64,000 nt of DNA from Agromyces albus (GCF_004134825.1 NZ_SDPN01000014.1:30072-94071), one strand, 5' to 3'. Counted from the stretch's first letter, positions 8,256-17,517 are shown. Notes: generated by a model not told the origin, from the letters alone. Numbers and translations: made by a program.

Positions 8256-9281
8256 GTGGCTAGTGGAGGGGGCAAGCGCGAGTCGAGGATCCCGGTCGAG
8301 GATCGTCTCTTCAGTCTTGTGCTCGCACTGCTCGCAACCGAGACCGGCCTGCTGAAGGCCGAGATCCTCTCCACGGTGCGCGGCTACGCCGAGCGTTTCG
8401 ACACCTCGGGGCAGAACGCCAACCTCGAGCGCCAGTTCGAGCGCGACAAAGACGACATCCGCGAGCTCGGCATCCCGCTCGAGACCGTGGAGTCGCCCGA
8501 CCGTCCCGGCGACAATCAGGCCCTTCGATACCGCATCCCCAAGGGGCAGTACGACCTGCCCGACGAGGTGCGCTTCACGCCCGACGAGCTCGCGCTGCTC
8601 GGCCTCGCCGCCGAGGTCTGGCGCGAGGCATCCCTGTCAGCCGACTCCCAGCGCGCGCTCACCAAGCTGCGGTCGCTCGGAATCGAGCCTCGCGACCCGG
8701 TCATCGGCTACGCGCCCAGGCTCCGGGTGCGGGAGGCCGCGTTCGAACCGCTCCGTCAGGCGCTCGACCGCCGCCAGACGGTGCGATTCCGGTACTTCAA
8801 GCCGGGGGAGCCCGAGGCGAGGCTCCGCACGGTCAACCCGCTGGCCGTCGTCCTGCACGAGAACCGCTGGCATCTGCACGCGTTCGACCTCGACGCCGAC
8901 GGCCCGCGCACCTTCCTGCTCTCGCGCATCATCGGAGCGGTGACGCCCGTCGCGGGCTCAACGTTCGAGGCGCCGCCGGCCGGCATCCAAGACCGGGTGA
9001 TCGCCGAGCTCAACGAGCTGCGGCTGCGGAACTCCGCCGATCTCGCGGTCACCGCGGGCAGTGACGCCGAGGTGCGCCTCGGCAAGCGAGCCGTCGAGGG
9101 CGACGAAGACGCAGGCGTCATCCGGCTCCATTACACGGATGCCGCGGTGCTCGCCGATGAGCTCGCCGCCTACGGCCCCGAGGTGCGCGTGCTCTCACCC
9201 GAGTCATTGCGCGAGGCGGTGCGCGAGCGCTTGCGCGCCGTTGCCGCGGCCCACCGCGACGGCGTGGAGGAGGCATCCTGA
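8256..9281 (+). CDS. pafB: WYL-domain transcription factor PafB
   Basis: A 341-residue regulator with an N-terminal winged helix (residues about 10-75) and a WYL domain (about 150-230, with RFRYFKPGEPEARLRTVNPLAVV). With PafC it forms the activator of the LexA-independent DNA-damage response in mycobacteria and relatives. The start GTG is leaderless. Its stop overlaps the pafC start (TGATG), so the two subunits are co-translated. The name comes from the proteasome accessory factor locus, but in this window no proteasome genes accompany it. Confidence 0.92.
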   Translation: MASGGGKRESRIPVEDRLFSLVLALLATETGLLKAEILSTVRGYAERFDTSGQNANLERQFERDKDDIRELGIPLETVESPDRPGDNQALRYRIPKGQYDLPDEVRFTPDELALLGLAAEVWREASLSADSQRALTKLRSLGIEPRDPVIGYAPRLRVREAAFEPLRQALDRRQTVRFRYFKPGEPEARLRTVNPLAVVLHENRWHLHAFDLDADGPRTFLLSRIIGAVTPVAGSTFEAPPAGIQDRVIAELNELRLRNSADLAVTAGSDAEVRLGKRAVEGDEDAGVIRLHYTDAAVLADELAAYGPEVRVLSPESLREAVRERLRAVAAAHRDGVEEAS

Positions 9282-10300
9282 TGGCCAAGCGCACCAAGCC
9301 CCTGAAGGCGCCCGACAAGCTCGTCTTCCTGCTCTCGTTCGTGCCCTACCTGCTCGAGCAACGGGTCGTCGACGTGGCAGAGGCCGCCCAGCACTTCGGG
9401 ATGACCGAAGAGGAGATCCGCGACGCGGTGCGGCTCATCGCGACCTCCGGGCTGCCGGGCGCCACGGGCACCTACCAGCCGAACGATCTCTTCGACATCG
9501 ACTGGGACTCCTTCGAAGACGACGACGTGATCGTGATCGTGCACCATGTCGCGATCGACGATGCCCCGAGGCTCTCGGCGCGTGAAGCGTCGGCGCTCAT
9601 CGCGGGCCTGCAGTACCTCTCGGCCTCGCCCGAGAACGCGAGCAGCGCATCCCTCGCCTCGCTCATGGCGAAGCTCACGGCCGGGGCTTCCGCAGCGCCC
9701 AGTCGCCTCGCCGTCGCCGAGACCGAGGCCGACTCGTCGCTCGCGGTGATCCGCAGCGCGGTCACCGGCGGCCGGCAACTCGAGTTCGACTACCGCAACG
9801 CACTCGGCCAAGCGGGTCGTCGTCGCGTCGATCCGCTGCGTATCCTCTCCCAAGACGCCGACTGGTACCTGCAGGCCTACTGCCACACGCGCGAAGACGT
9901 GCGCAACTTCCGCGTCGACCGCATGAGCGGGCTCGCGGTGACCGACGCGCCGATCGACGATCATTCCGATCGCGAGGTGCCCGACACGCTCTTCCAGGTC
10001 TCGGACTCCGATCTCGACGTCGTCGTCGACGTCGCGCCCGAGACGATTCCGTTGCTCGCCGACTACCTCGCCGACTCCACCACCGTCGAGGTCGACGGGC
10101 GGATGCGGGTGACGCTCCGGCTCGCCCACGTGCACGGGCTGAAGCGGCTGGTGGCGGGCCTGCCCGGCCTCGTCACGGTCGTGGCACCGGCCGAGGCACG
10201 CGCCGTCGTGGCCGAGTGGGCGACCGCCGCACTCGCGGGATATGGCGACGAGGCGCCCTTGATCGGCGCCGAGAACGGCGCGGAGACCCCCGACAGGTAG
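9281..10300 (+). CDS. pafC: WYL-domain transcription factor PafC
   Basis: The 339-residue partner of PafB. It has an N-terminal winged helix (residues about 10-80) and a WYL domain (about 165-235: LEFDYRNALGQAGRRRVDPLRIL and WYLQAYCHTREDVRNFRVDRM), followed by a C-terminal WCX-type domain. The PafBC heterodimer activates many repair genes after DNA damage, so the window holds both this system and a LexA-controlled operon. The coding region ends inside the -10 element of tatA. Confidence 0.92.
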   Translation: MAKRTKPLKAPDKLVFLLSFVPYLLEQRVVDVAEAAQHFGMTEEEIRDAVRLIATSGLPGATGTYQPNDLFDIDWDSFEDDDVIVIVHHVAIDDAPRLSAREASALIAGLQYLSASPENASSASLASLMAKLTAGASAAPSRLAVAETEADSSLAVIRSAVTGGRQLEFDYRNALGQAGRRRVDPLRILSQDADWYLQAYCHTREDVRNFRVDRMSGLAVTDAPIDDHSDREVPDTLFQVSDSDLDVVVDVAPETIPLLADYLADSTTVEVDGRMRVTLRLAHVHGLKRLVAGLPGLVTVVAPAEARAVVAEWATAALAGYGDEAPLIGAENGAETPDR

Positions 10301-10303
10301 ACT
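10298..10303 (+). promoter_or_regulatory. Candidate -10 of tatA
   Basis: TAGACT overlaps the pafC stop codon and lies 35 nt before the tatA ATG, giving a leader of about 29 nt. tatA-tatC may thus be transcribed both with and without pafBC. Confidence 0.45.
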
Positions 10304-10338
10304 GTCGTCACCCATCCACCGAGAACGGACGAACACCT

Positions 10339-10554
10339 ATGTGGCAAGGCTTCACTGGTTGGCACGCGCTGATCATCCTCGCGGTCATCCTGCTGCTCTT
10401 CGGCGCTCCCAAGCTCCCCGCGCTCGCGCGCAGCCTCGGCCAGTCGATGAAGATCCTGAAGAGCGAGGTGCGCTCCGACAAGGCCGACGACGCGCCCGCC
10501 GCGGGCGACGCGCCCGCCAGTTCCGACGAGCCGGGTTCCGGCAAGAACTCCTGA
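10339..10554 (+). CDS. tatA: Sec-independent translocase subunit TatA
   Basis: A 71-residue twin-arginine translocase pore subunit that carries folded proteins across the membrane. It has one N-terminal membrane helix (residues about 7-22, HALIILAVILLLFGAPKLP), the hinge FGAPKLPALAR and an amphipathic helix to residue 45, then an acidic Ala/Asp-rich tail. The length is typical. It is directly followed by tatC after 5 nt. Confidence 0.94.
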   Translation: MWQGFTGWHALIILAVILLLFGAPKLPALARSLGQSMKILKSEVRSDKADDAPAAGDAPASSDEPGSGKNS

Positions 10555-10559
10555 CTCCG

Positions 10560-11357
10560 GTGACCGCGGTGAAGGATCGCGGCGAGAAGAACCGCGAGAA
10601 GCGGATGTCGCTCGGTCAGCACCTGATCGAGCTCCGCAAGCGCCTCTTCATCTCCGCGATCGCAATCGTCGTCGGCGCAGGTCTCGGGTGGTGGCTCACC
10701 GACCTGTTCGTCTGGGACGCGATCCAGGAACCCGTGCAGCGCGTGGCCGAGGCACAGGGCTCCGACACGGCGATCATCTTCCCGACGATCTCGAGCGGGT
10801 TCGACCTGCTCCTGCAGATCGCGTTCACGCTCGGTGTCGTGATCTCGAGTCCGGTGTGGCTGTACCAGATCTTCGCATTCCTCGTGCCGGGGCTGAACCA
10901 GCGTGAGCGCCGCTTCACGTTCGCCTTCTTCGCAACGGCGATCCCGCTGTTCTTCGCGGGTTGCGCCGCCGGATGGTTCGTGCTGCCGAACATCGTCAAG
11001 CTCATGACGAGTTTCGTGCCCGAAGGCGCATTGTCGCTCCTGACCGCGAAGGAGTACATCGACTTCGTGCTGAAGCTCGTGGTCGCGATCGGCGTCGCCT
11101 TCGTCGTCCCGGTCTTCATCGTGCTGCTGAACGCCGCGGGCATCCTGAGCGCCGCGGCGATCATCAAGTCCTGGCGGGTCGCGATCCTCGTGATCGTGCT
11201 CTTCACGGCCATTGCGACGCCGTCGGCCGACGTCGTGTCGATGTTCATGCTGGCGATCCCCATGATCGCGCTGTATTTCGCGGCCTGGTTCATCGCACAC
11301 CTGCACGATCGCCGTGTCGAACGGCGCAACGCACGCGAATTCGGGGCGGCTGTCTAG
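10560..11357 (+). CDS. tatC: Sec-independent translocase subunit TatC
   Basis: A 265-residue polytopic protein, the receptor for twin-arginine signal peptides. Six hydrophobic segments are visible. The N-terminal MSLGQHLIELRKRL motif is typical of the signal-peptide binding site, as is the segment ending FLVPGLNQRERR. The GTG at 10560 is used here. The ATG at 10605 (with GAGAAG ahead) would remove a 15-residue charged leader and is an alternative. A likely client is the Rieske subunit QcrA encoded at 38766. Confidence 0.93.
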   Translation: MTAVKDRGEKNREKRMSLGQHLIELRKRLFISAIAIVVGAGLGWWLTDLFVWDAIQEPVQRVAEAQGSDTAIIFPTISSGFDLLLQIAFTLGVVISSPVWLYQIFAFLVPGLNQRERRFTFAFFATAIPLFFAGCAAGWFVLPNIVKLMTSFVPEGALSLLTAKEYIDFVLKLVVAIGVAFVVPVFIVLLNAAGILSAAAIIKSWRVAILVIVLFTAIATPSADVVSMFMLAIPMIALYFAAWFIAHLHDRRVERRNAREFGAAV

Positions 11358-11360
11358 GCT
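11355..11360 (+). promoter_or_regulatory. -10 element of the Ski2-type helicase gene (leaderless)
   Basis: TAGGCT overlaps the tatC stop and lies 6 nt before the GTG at 11367, matching leaderless spacing. Confidence 0.6.
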
Positions 11361-11366
11361 GGAGGG

Positions 11367-13799
11367 GTGATGAGCCTCTCGCCGTCCGAGCGCTACGCGC
11401 TTTCGCGTCAGGAACGCCGCCAGCCTCGGCTCGCCGAGTTCGCCGCCGGGCTCCGGTTCGAGCTCGACCCGTTCCAGCGCGCGTCGTGCGCATCGCTCGA
11501 CGAGGGGCGCAGCGTCCTCGTCGCGGCGCCCACCGGTGCCGGCAAGACGATCGTGGCCGAGTTCGCCCTCTACCTGGCGATGCAGGCCCGCGATGAGAAG
11601 GTCTTCTACACCACGCCGATCAAGGCGCTCAGCAACCAGAAGTACCAGGAGTTCGTCGACACGTGGGGTGCCGACAAGGTCGGTCTGCTCACGGGTGACA
11701 CGAACATCAACTCGAGTGCACGCATCGTGGTGATGACCACCGAGGTGCTCCGCAACATGCTCTACGCCGACTCGCCGCTCCTCGATCGGCTCGCGTACGT
11801 GGTCATGGACGAGGTGCACTACCTCGCCGACCGGTTCCGAGGCGCCGTCTGGGAAGAGGTGATCATCCACCTCCCCGAAGCCGTGCGGCTCGTCTCGCTC
11901 AGCGCGACCGTGTCGAACGCCGAAGAGTTCGGCGACTGGCTGCAGGCGGTGCGCGGCGACACCGACGTGATCGTCTCCGAGGAGCGACCGGTGCCACTCG
12001 AGCAGCATGTACTCGTGAAGGCGAAGCTGCTCGACCTCTTCGATTCTTCAGGCCCGGTGGCGACGCATCGGGTGAACCCCGAACTCCAGCGCCTCGCGCG
12101 TGCCGGCGGCCGCTCCATCACGGCCCGATCCGAGCGCGGCCGCCGTGGCGGCGATCGTGGCCGGTATCACCAGCCGGGCCAGGGCAGCGGCCGTGCCGAC
12201 CGGCCAGAGGTGGTCGCGCTCCTGCAGGGCAAGAACCTGCTCCCGGCGATCGTGTTCATCTTCTCGCGGGCGGGGTGCGACCAAGCCGTTCGCCAAGTGC
12301 TGCAATCCGGCATCCGGCTCACCGAATCGCACGAACGCGCCGAGATCAAGGCGATCGTCGAGGAACGGGCACGGATGCTGCGCGACGAGGATCTCGCCGT
12401 GCTCGGCTACTGGGAGTGGCTCGAGGGTCTCGAACGGGGCGTCGCCGCGCACCACGCGGGCATGCTGCCGGCCTTCAAGGAGATCGTCGAAGACCTCTTC
12501 CAGCGGAAGCTCCTGAAGGTCGTGTTCGCGACCGAGACACTCGCGCTCGGCGTCAACATGCCGGCGCGCTCCGTCGTGCTCGAGAAGCTCGAGAAGTTCA
12601 ACGGCGAAGCGCGAGTGCCGATCACACCGGGGGAGTACACCCAGCTGACCGGCCGCGCAGGCCGGCGCGGCATCGACGTCGAGGGGCACTCGGTGATCCA
12701 GTGGGTCGACGGGCTCGACCCCGAGTCGGTCGCCTCGCTCGCCTCCCGGCGAAGCTACCCGATGAACTCGAGCTTCAAGCCGACGTACAACATGGCCGTC
12801 AACCTCATCGACCAGTTCGGGCGCGAGCGCACCCGCCAGATCCTCGAGCTCTCGTTCGCGCAGTTCCAGGCCGACCGTGCCGTCGTCGACCTCGCCCGCA
12901 CCCTGCGCAAGCAAGAGGAATCGATGGTCGGATTCGAGGAGGCGATGCGGTGTCACCTCGGCGACTTCGGCGAGTACGCGGCCTTGCGGCGGCGCATCGG
13001 CGAGCTCGAGCGGCAGGCGTCGAAAGGCAACCCCTCGCACGGCCAGCGCGAACGGATGCAGCGCGAGCTCACCGCGGCACGCAAGGCGATGCGCGCGCAC
13101 CCGTGCCATGGGTGCGCTGAGCGCGAGCAGCACGCACGGTGGGCCGAGCGATGGTGGCGACTGAAGCAGGAGCACGAGCAGTTGTCGCGGCAGATCCGCA
13201 CCCGCACCGGGCAGGTCGCCAAGCGATTCGACCGGGTCGCCGAGGTGCTCGAGGCCCTCCGGTACCTCGAGTACGACAAACACGGCGCCCTCGTGTCGAC
13301 CTCGGCGGGCCGCATCCTGAAGCGCATCTATGGCGAGCGCGACCTGCTGGTGGCCGAGTCGCTGCGCCGCGGGCTGTGGGACGGCCTCGACACCGCTGGC
13401 CTCGCCGCAATGGCTGCGGCGCTCGTCTACGAGCCTCGCCGCGACGACCGCGGCGAGCAGTTCCGATTGCCGCGCGCCGGATTCCGTGAGGCGTTCGAGC
13501 GAACGCTCGACGTCTGGAGCGAGCTCGACCACCTCGAGCGCGAGCATCGACTCGCGGGCAGCGAGCAACCGTCGCCGGCCCTCTCGTCGGCGATGTACGC
13601 GTGGGCGCGCGGCGCCGCACTCGGCAACGTGCTTGACGACACCGAGCTCGCCGCGGGCGATTTCGTGCGACTCACGAAGCAAGTGGTCGACTTGCTCGAC
13701 CAGGTTTCGATCGTCGCCGACGCCGAGCTCGGGGCGACCGCTCGCGCCGCGATCGACACGGTGCGGCGCGGCGTCGTGGCGTACGGCTCGCTGGGCTGA
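11367..13799 (+). CDS. helY: Ski2/Mtr4-type DEAD-box RNA helicase (HelY-like)
   Basis: An 810-residue superfamily 2 helicase of the Ski2/Mtr4 type, probably acting in RNA turnover. Motif I is APTGAGKT (about residues 53-60), motif Ia lies in TTPIKALSNQKYQEF, motif II is DEVH, motif III is SAT, and motif VI lies in QLTGRAGRRGID. The C-terminal half carries the helical DSHCT-like region. A four-Cys-poor insert with CHGC is near residue 575. The leaderless spacing favours GTG at 11367, while ATG at 11370 is one codon shorter. Gene order tatA-tatC-helicase is conserved in actinobacteria. Confidence 0.92.
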   Translation: MMSLSPSERYALSRQERRQPRLAEFAAGLRFELDPFQRASCASLDEGRSVLVAAPTGAGKTIVAEFALYLAMQARDEKVFYTTPIKALSNQKYQEFVDTWGADKVGLLTGDTNINSSARIVVMTTEVLRNMLYADSPLLDRLAYVVMDEVHYLADRFRGAVWEEVIIHLPEAVRLVSLSATVSNAEEFGDWLQAVRGDTDVIVSEERPVPLEQHVLVKAKLLDLFDSSGPVATHRVNPELQRLARAGGRSITARSERGRRGGDRGRYHQPGQGSGRADRPEVVALLQGKNLLPAIVFIFSRAGCDQAVRQVLQSGIRLTESHERAEIKAIVEERARMLRDEDLAVLGYWEWLEGLERGVAAHHAGMLPAFKEIVEDLFQRKLLKVVFATETLALGVNMPARSVVLEKLEKFNGEARVPITPGEYTQLTGRAGRRGIDVEGHSVIQWVDGLDPESVASLASRRSYPMNSSFKPTYNMAVNLIDQFGRERTRQILELSFAQFQADRAVVDLARTLRKQEESMVGFEEAMRCHLGDFGEYAALRRRIGELERQASKGNPSHGQRERMQRELTAARKAMRAHPCHGCAEREQHARWAERWWRLKQEHEQLSRQIRTRTGQVAKRFDRVAEVLEALRYLEYDKHGALVSTSAGRILKRIYGERDLLVAESLRRGLWDGLDTAGLAAMAAALVYEPRRDDRGEQFRLPRAGFREAFERTLDVWSELDHLEREHRLAGSEQPSPALSSAMYAWARGAALGNVLDDTELAAGDFVRLTKQVVDLLDQVSIVADAELGATARAAIDTVRRGVVAYGSLG

Positions 13800-13817
13800 T
13801 CACCCGCGCTCGTCGCT

Positions 13818-13823
13818 TAGGCT
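13818..13823 (+). promoter_or_regulatory. -10 element of lnt (leaderless)
   Basis: TAGGCT lies 6 nt before the GTG at 13830. The same hexamer and spacing precede the helicase gene. Confidence 0.6.
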
Positions 13824-13829
13824 GAACGG

Positions 13830-15416
13830 GTGCCCGAGAACCTCCAGCGTCCCGTGCTGCCGACTTGGGCCGCCGTTCTCGTGGCAATCGCCGGCGGCGC
13901 CGTCTACGACCTGGGCTTTCCCGGCGCGAGCGCCTGGCCGCTCGCATTCCTCGGCATCGCCCTCGCCCTCGTCAGCCTGATCGGCCGCTCTTCGTGGTCG
14001 GCCCTGCTCGTGGGTTTCGCCTTCGGCTTGACGTTCTACCTGCTGCAGGTGTCGTGGACATCGCTGTACCTCGGGCCCGTGCCGTGGCTCGCGCTCTCGT
14101 TCCTCGAGTCGACCTTCGTCGCGGCGGGGGCGGTGCTCATCACGCTCGCCTACCGATGGCTGCCGCAGGCGAGTCCGTCGCGATGGGTGCGACTGGTGTG
14201 GCTGCCGCTCCTCGTCGCGGGCCTGTGGTGCGTGCGCGAGGCCGCGACGGGATCAGTGCCCTATGGCGGCTTCCCGTGGGGCCGTGCCGCCCTCAGCCAG
14301 TCCGAGAGCCCGTTCGCCGACGTGGTCTCCTGGATCGGATCGACCGGACTCAGTTTCGTGATGGTCGCGATCGTGGCTGCGCTCATCGAGTGGGTGCGGT
14401 TGCGAGGATGGCGCGACCTGCGCACCGCCGTGCCGGTTGCGGCGGTCATCCTCGTCGCGATGGTGATCCCCGCGTGGCCGACGACGCCCAACGGAGAACT
14501 CACCGTGGCGAGCGTGCAGGGCGACGGCCCTTCCGGATACTTCGACGAACGGTCACCGGGCGACGTCCTCGCCGAGCAGCTCGAGGCGACCGAACCGATC
14601 CTCGATGAGTCGGGAGTCGACGTGCTCCTGTGGCCCGAGGGCGGCTCAGACGTCGATCCGATGCGAAGCACCGAGGCCGCGCGCATCTTCGATTCGCTGA
14701 GCGAGCGGCTCGATGCCCCCGTCATCCTCAATACGGTGACGAGCCTTGACGAGAAGTTCTTCAACACCTCGCTGCTCTGGCGCGCAGGGGAGGGGGCGGT
14801 CGCGAGCTACGACAAGCGGAACCCTGTGCCCTTCGGGGAGTACATCCCAGATCGGTGGTTCTACGAATCGCTCGCCCCCGACCTCGTCGGGCTGATCCAG
14901 CGCGGCTACACGCCAGGCACCAACCCGCCCGTCTTCGATCTCGGCGATGCCGTGACCGGGCTCGCCATCTGCTTCGACGTGATCTACGACGAGCTCATCT
15001 GGCAAGGGGCGCGCGAGGGTGCCGAGCTCTACATGTTCCAGACCAACAACGCCGACTTCCGGGGCACCGACGAGAACCAACAGCAGTTGGCGATCGCGCG
15101 GCTCCGTGCGGTCGAGACCGGGCGCTCCGTCGTGAACATCTCAACCGTCGGCACGAGCCAGGTGATCGACCCGACGGGGCGCACCATCGATTCGCTGCCC
15201 GCCTACAAGCCGGGGGCGATGGTGACCGAGGTCGAGCTTCGTGAAGGCCTGACGCCCGCGGTCGCGATCGGCGGCGGCATCCCGTTCCTCGTCATCATCA
15301 GCGCGGTGGGCGGGCTGATCGCCGCGGCAGTGCTCGCGAAACGGCGAGCTGCCGCGGCGTGGTTCGCCTCTACGCGCCGATCTTCTGCTGACCCCGACGG
15401 GCGCGCAGGTAGTTGA
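13830..15416 (+). CDS. lnt: Apolipoprotein N-acyltransferase
   Basis: A 528-residue membrane enzyme that adds the third acyl chain to the N-terminal Cys of lipoproteins, such as the FKBP and CtaC of this window. Residues 1-215 hold several membrane helices. A nitrilase-like domain follows, with the catalytic triad visible as Glu270 (LLWPEGG), Lys329 (SYDKRNPVPFGEY) and Cys381 (AICFDVIYDE). A final membrane helix lies at about 478-500. The start codon is leaderless. The 3' end overlaps the 3' end of rbpA on the other strand by 47 nt. Confidence 0.94.
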   Translation: MPENLQRPVLPTWAAVLVAIAGGAVYDLGFPGASAWPLAFLGIALALVSLIGRSSWSALLVGFAFGLTFYLLQVSWTSLYLGPVPWLALSFLESTFVAAGAVLITLAYRWLPQASPSRWVRLVWLPLLVAGLWCVREAATGSVPYGGFPWGRAALSQSESPFADVVSWIGSTGLSFVMVAIVAALIEWVRLRGWRDLRTAVPVAAVILVAMVIPAWPTTPNGELTVASVQGDGPSGYFDERSPGDVLAEQLEATEPILDESGVDVLLWPEGGSDVDPMRSTEAARIFDSLSERLDAPVILNTVTSLDEKFFNTSLLWRAGEGAVASYDKRNPVPFGEYIPDRWFYESLAPDLVGLIQRGYTPGTNPPVFDLGDAVTGLAICFDVIYDELIWQGAREGAELYMFQTNNADFRGTDENQQQLAIARLRAVETGRSVVNISTVGTSQVIDPTGRTIDSLPAYKPGAMVTEVELREGLTPAVAIGGGIPFLVIISAVGGLIAAAVLAKRRAAAAWFASTRRSSADPDGRAGS

Positions 15417-15735
15417 GCCGCTCCTCGAGCAACTCTTCGAGCTCGGCGCGCGTGCGGCGCTCGAGCAGCATGTCCCAGTGGGTTCGGGCGACCTTCTCAC
15501 CCGAACGGTCGATCTCGACCGGCTTCGAGTCGACGAGCAGCGTCGCGGCTGCACCGCAGAAGCGGCACTCCCAGGTCTCGGGGAGCTCAGCCTCGGTCGA
15601 GAACGTCATCACCGTCTCGCGGCCGCACACCTCGCAACGGTAGGTGTAGTCTGCACGGTCGGCGAAGACGACGCCGTCCTCGCTCTGCAGGCTCTGGGCG
15701 CCGATTCGCATGCCCCGAAGGCTCCTGTCCGCCAT
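15370..15735 (-). CDS. rbpA: RNA polymerase-binding protein RbpA
   Basis: A 121-residue actinobacterial transcription factor that binds RNA polymerase and group 1/2 sigma factors and stabilises the open promoter complex. The zinc-binding core has two CxxC pairs (CEVCGRE and CRFCGA, about residues 34-60). The C-terminal sigma-interacting helix (HWDMLLERRTRAELEELLEERL) is clear. GAGAGGAGT precedes the ATG, and a TATACC-like -10 lies upstream. It works with the sigma factor encoded at 57931-59274. Confidence 0.96.
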   Translation of the reverse strand: MADRSLRGMRIGAQSLQSEDGVVFADRADYTYRCEVCGRETVMTFSTEAELPETWECRFCGAAATLLVDSKPVEIDRSGEKVARTHWDMLLERRTRAELEELLEERLNYLRARRGQQKIGA

Positions 15736-15820
15736 GGCGTACTCCTCTCGATCCTCTCTAGGTATAGACGATCAAGCTGGGCATTCCCTTCCCGCGGGCT
15801 GATGGATTGCCGGGGAATTC

Positions 15821-16576
15821 TCAGCTTCGAGCCGAGATGACCTCGAACGCGAGGTCCGCGCGATCAGTGACGAGCCCGTCGATGCCGAGATCGAGCAATC
15901 GGGTCATGTCGGCGCGGTCGTTGACCGTCCACACGTGCACCTCGCTGCCGGCGCGTTGCACCGCCGCCACGAAGCGTGCGGTGACGAGCCGCACCCCGCC
16001 CGAGCGCTCGGGAATCTGTAGGGCGCCGGCGCCGCGCAGCGCGCGAACGAGTCGCGCCTGGGGCCCGGCGAATGCGGCGACGCGGGCACGGATGACCCCG
16101 GCGCTGCCGGCCGACGTGGCGACGCCGGGCACGAGCGACGCGAGCCGGAGCCGTCGCCGCTCGGAGAAGCTCGTCAGCAGCACGCGCGACTCGGCTCCGG
16201 TGCGCTTGACCGCCGAGACGACGGGCTCCACCGCCCGTTCGACTTTCACATCGATGTTGAAACGCGTCTCGGGGAAGGCGTCGAGTGCCTCTTCGAGCGA
16301 GCAGAAGCCCTGACCTCGACCGAGGTCGACCCGGCCGAGCTCGGCCATCGCGAGTTGCGCCACCGTGATGTCTCGACCGGCCACGCGCTGGAGTGATGGG
16401 TCATGCGCGACGACCGCCGTTTCGTCGCGACTGACGTGCACATCGGTCTCGATGTACTGCACACCGATGGCGACGGCCTTCTCGAATGCGAGGAGCGTGT
16501 TCTCAGGCGCGTCGACCGCGAAGCCGCGATGAGCGAGCACCCGCGGCCCCGGTGGTTCGAAGTAGGTGGAGGCCAC
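15821..16576 (-). CDS. Glycerophosphodiester phosphodiesterase
   Basis: A 251-residue GDPD-family TIM-barrel enzyme that hydrolyses glycerophosphodiesters to glycerol-3-phosphate and an alcohol. The family motifs are intact: LAHRGFAVDAPENT with the catalytic His-Arg and Glu, IETDVHVSRD with the metal-binding Glu and Asp, and VAHDP with the second His. No signal peptide is visible, so it is probably cytoplasmic. The GTG start lies 8 nt after the stop of the SPFH gene, whose last bases supply a GGAG. It is thus the last gene of the nfeD-nfeD-SPFH operon. Confidence 0.9.
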   Translation of the reverse strand: MASTYFEPPGPRVLAHRGFAVDAPENTLLAFEKAVAIGVQYIETDVHVSRDETAVVAHDPSLQRVAGRDITVAQLAMAELGRVDLGRGQGFCSLEEALDAFPETRFNIDVKVERAVEPVVSAVKRTGAESRVLLTSFSERRRLRLASLVPGVATSAGSAGVIRARVAAFAGPQARLVRALRGAGALQIPERSGGVRLVTARFVAAVQRAGSEVHVWTVNDRADMTRLLDLGIDGLVTDRADLAFEVISARS

Positions 16577-16584
16577 GCGCGACG

Positions 16585-17517
16585 TCAGCTCCGCGGCGGC
16601 GCTGCGTCGTTCGGGCCGGCCTGTGGCGGCACGAACGCCCGCCCGATGCCCTTCAGCGCCTCGGTGAGCTCGCTCGGCACGATCCAGAGCTTGTTCGACT
16701 CGCCCTGCGCGATCTGGGGGAGCGTCTGCAGGTACTGGTAGGCGAGGAGCTTGGGATCGGCGTCGCCCTTGTGAATGGCCTCGAAGACCTTGAGGATCGC
16801 CTCCGCCTCACCCTGCGCCCGAAGCACTGCCGCTTGCGCATACCCCTCGGCCTCGAGGATCGCGGCTTGTCGGGCCCCCTCTGCCGTGAGGATCGCAGAC
16901 TGCTTGGTTCCCTCGGCGGTGAGGATCAGTGCGCGGCGGTCGCGCTCGGCGCGCATCTGCTTCTCCATCGAGTCCTGAATCGAGTGGGGCGGGTCGATCG
17001 CCTTGAGCTCGACACGAGAGACGCGGATGCCCCACTTGCCAGTGGCTTCATCGAGCACGACGCGAAGCTGCCCGTTGATGTTGTCGCGTGACGTGAGCGC
17101 CTCTTCGAGGTTCAATCCGCCGACGACGTTTCGGAGCGTCGTGGTGGTCAGCTGTTCGACCGCACCGAGATAATTCGCGATCTCATACGTCGCAGCCCTG
17201 GCATCCGTGACCTGGAAGTAGACGACGGTGTCGATCGACACGACCAGGTTGTCTTCGGTGATGACCGGCTGTGGCGGGAACGAGACGACGGTCTCGCGCA
17301 TGTCGACGAGCGGACGCACTCGATCGATGAACGGCACCAGGATGTTCAAGCCCGGCATGAGGGTCTTGTGATAGCGACCGAGCCGCTCGACGACGCCCGC
17401 GTATGCCTGCGGGATGATGCGGATCGCGCGAACCAGCACGACCAAGACGAAGATCCCGACGACGATCAGCAGCGCGATGACGAAGATCTGGCCAACGAAT
17501 CCCTCGATGCCGATCAT
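16585..17517 (-). CDS. SPFH/band 7 membrane protein (HflC/QmcA-like)
   Basis: A 310-residue stomatin/prohibitin-type protein. It has an N-terminal membrane helix (residues about 8-33), then the SPFH domain (AYAGVVERLGRYHKTLMPGLNILVPFIDRVRPLVDMRE...) and a coiled, Ala/Glu-rich region (about 200-260, with repeated AILTAEG/AILEAEG units). Such proteins form membrane rings and pair with NfeD partners. GAGGAG lies 6 nt before the ATG. It follows two NfeD genes on the same strand, which fits the family partnership. The exact substrate or client is unknown. Confidence 0.93.
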   Translation of the reverse strand: MIGIEGFVGQIFVIALLIVVGIFVLVVLVRAIRIIPQAYAGVVERLGRYHKTLMPGLNILVPFIDRVRPLVDMRETVVSFPPQPVITEDNLVVSIDTVVYFQVTDARAATYEIANYLGAVEQLTTTTLRNVVGGLNLEEALTSRDNINGQLRVVLDEATGKWGIRVSRVELKAIDPPHSIQDSMEKQMRAERDRRALILTAEGTKQSAILTAEGARQAAILEAEGYAQAAVLRAQGEAEAILKVFEAIHKGDADPKLLAYQYLQTLPQIAQGESNKLWIVPSELTEALKGIGRAFVPPQAGPNDAAPPRS

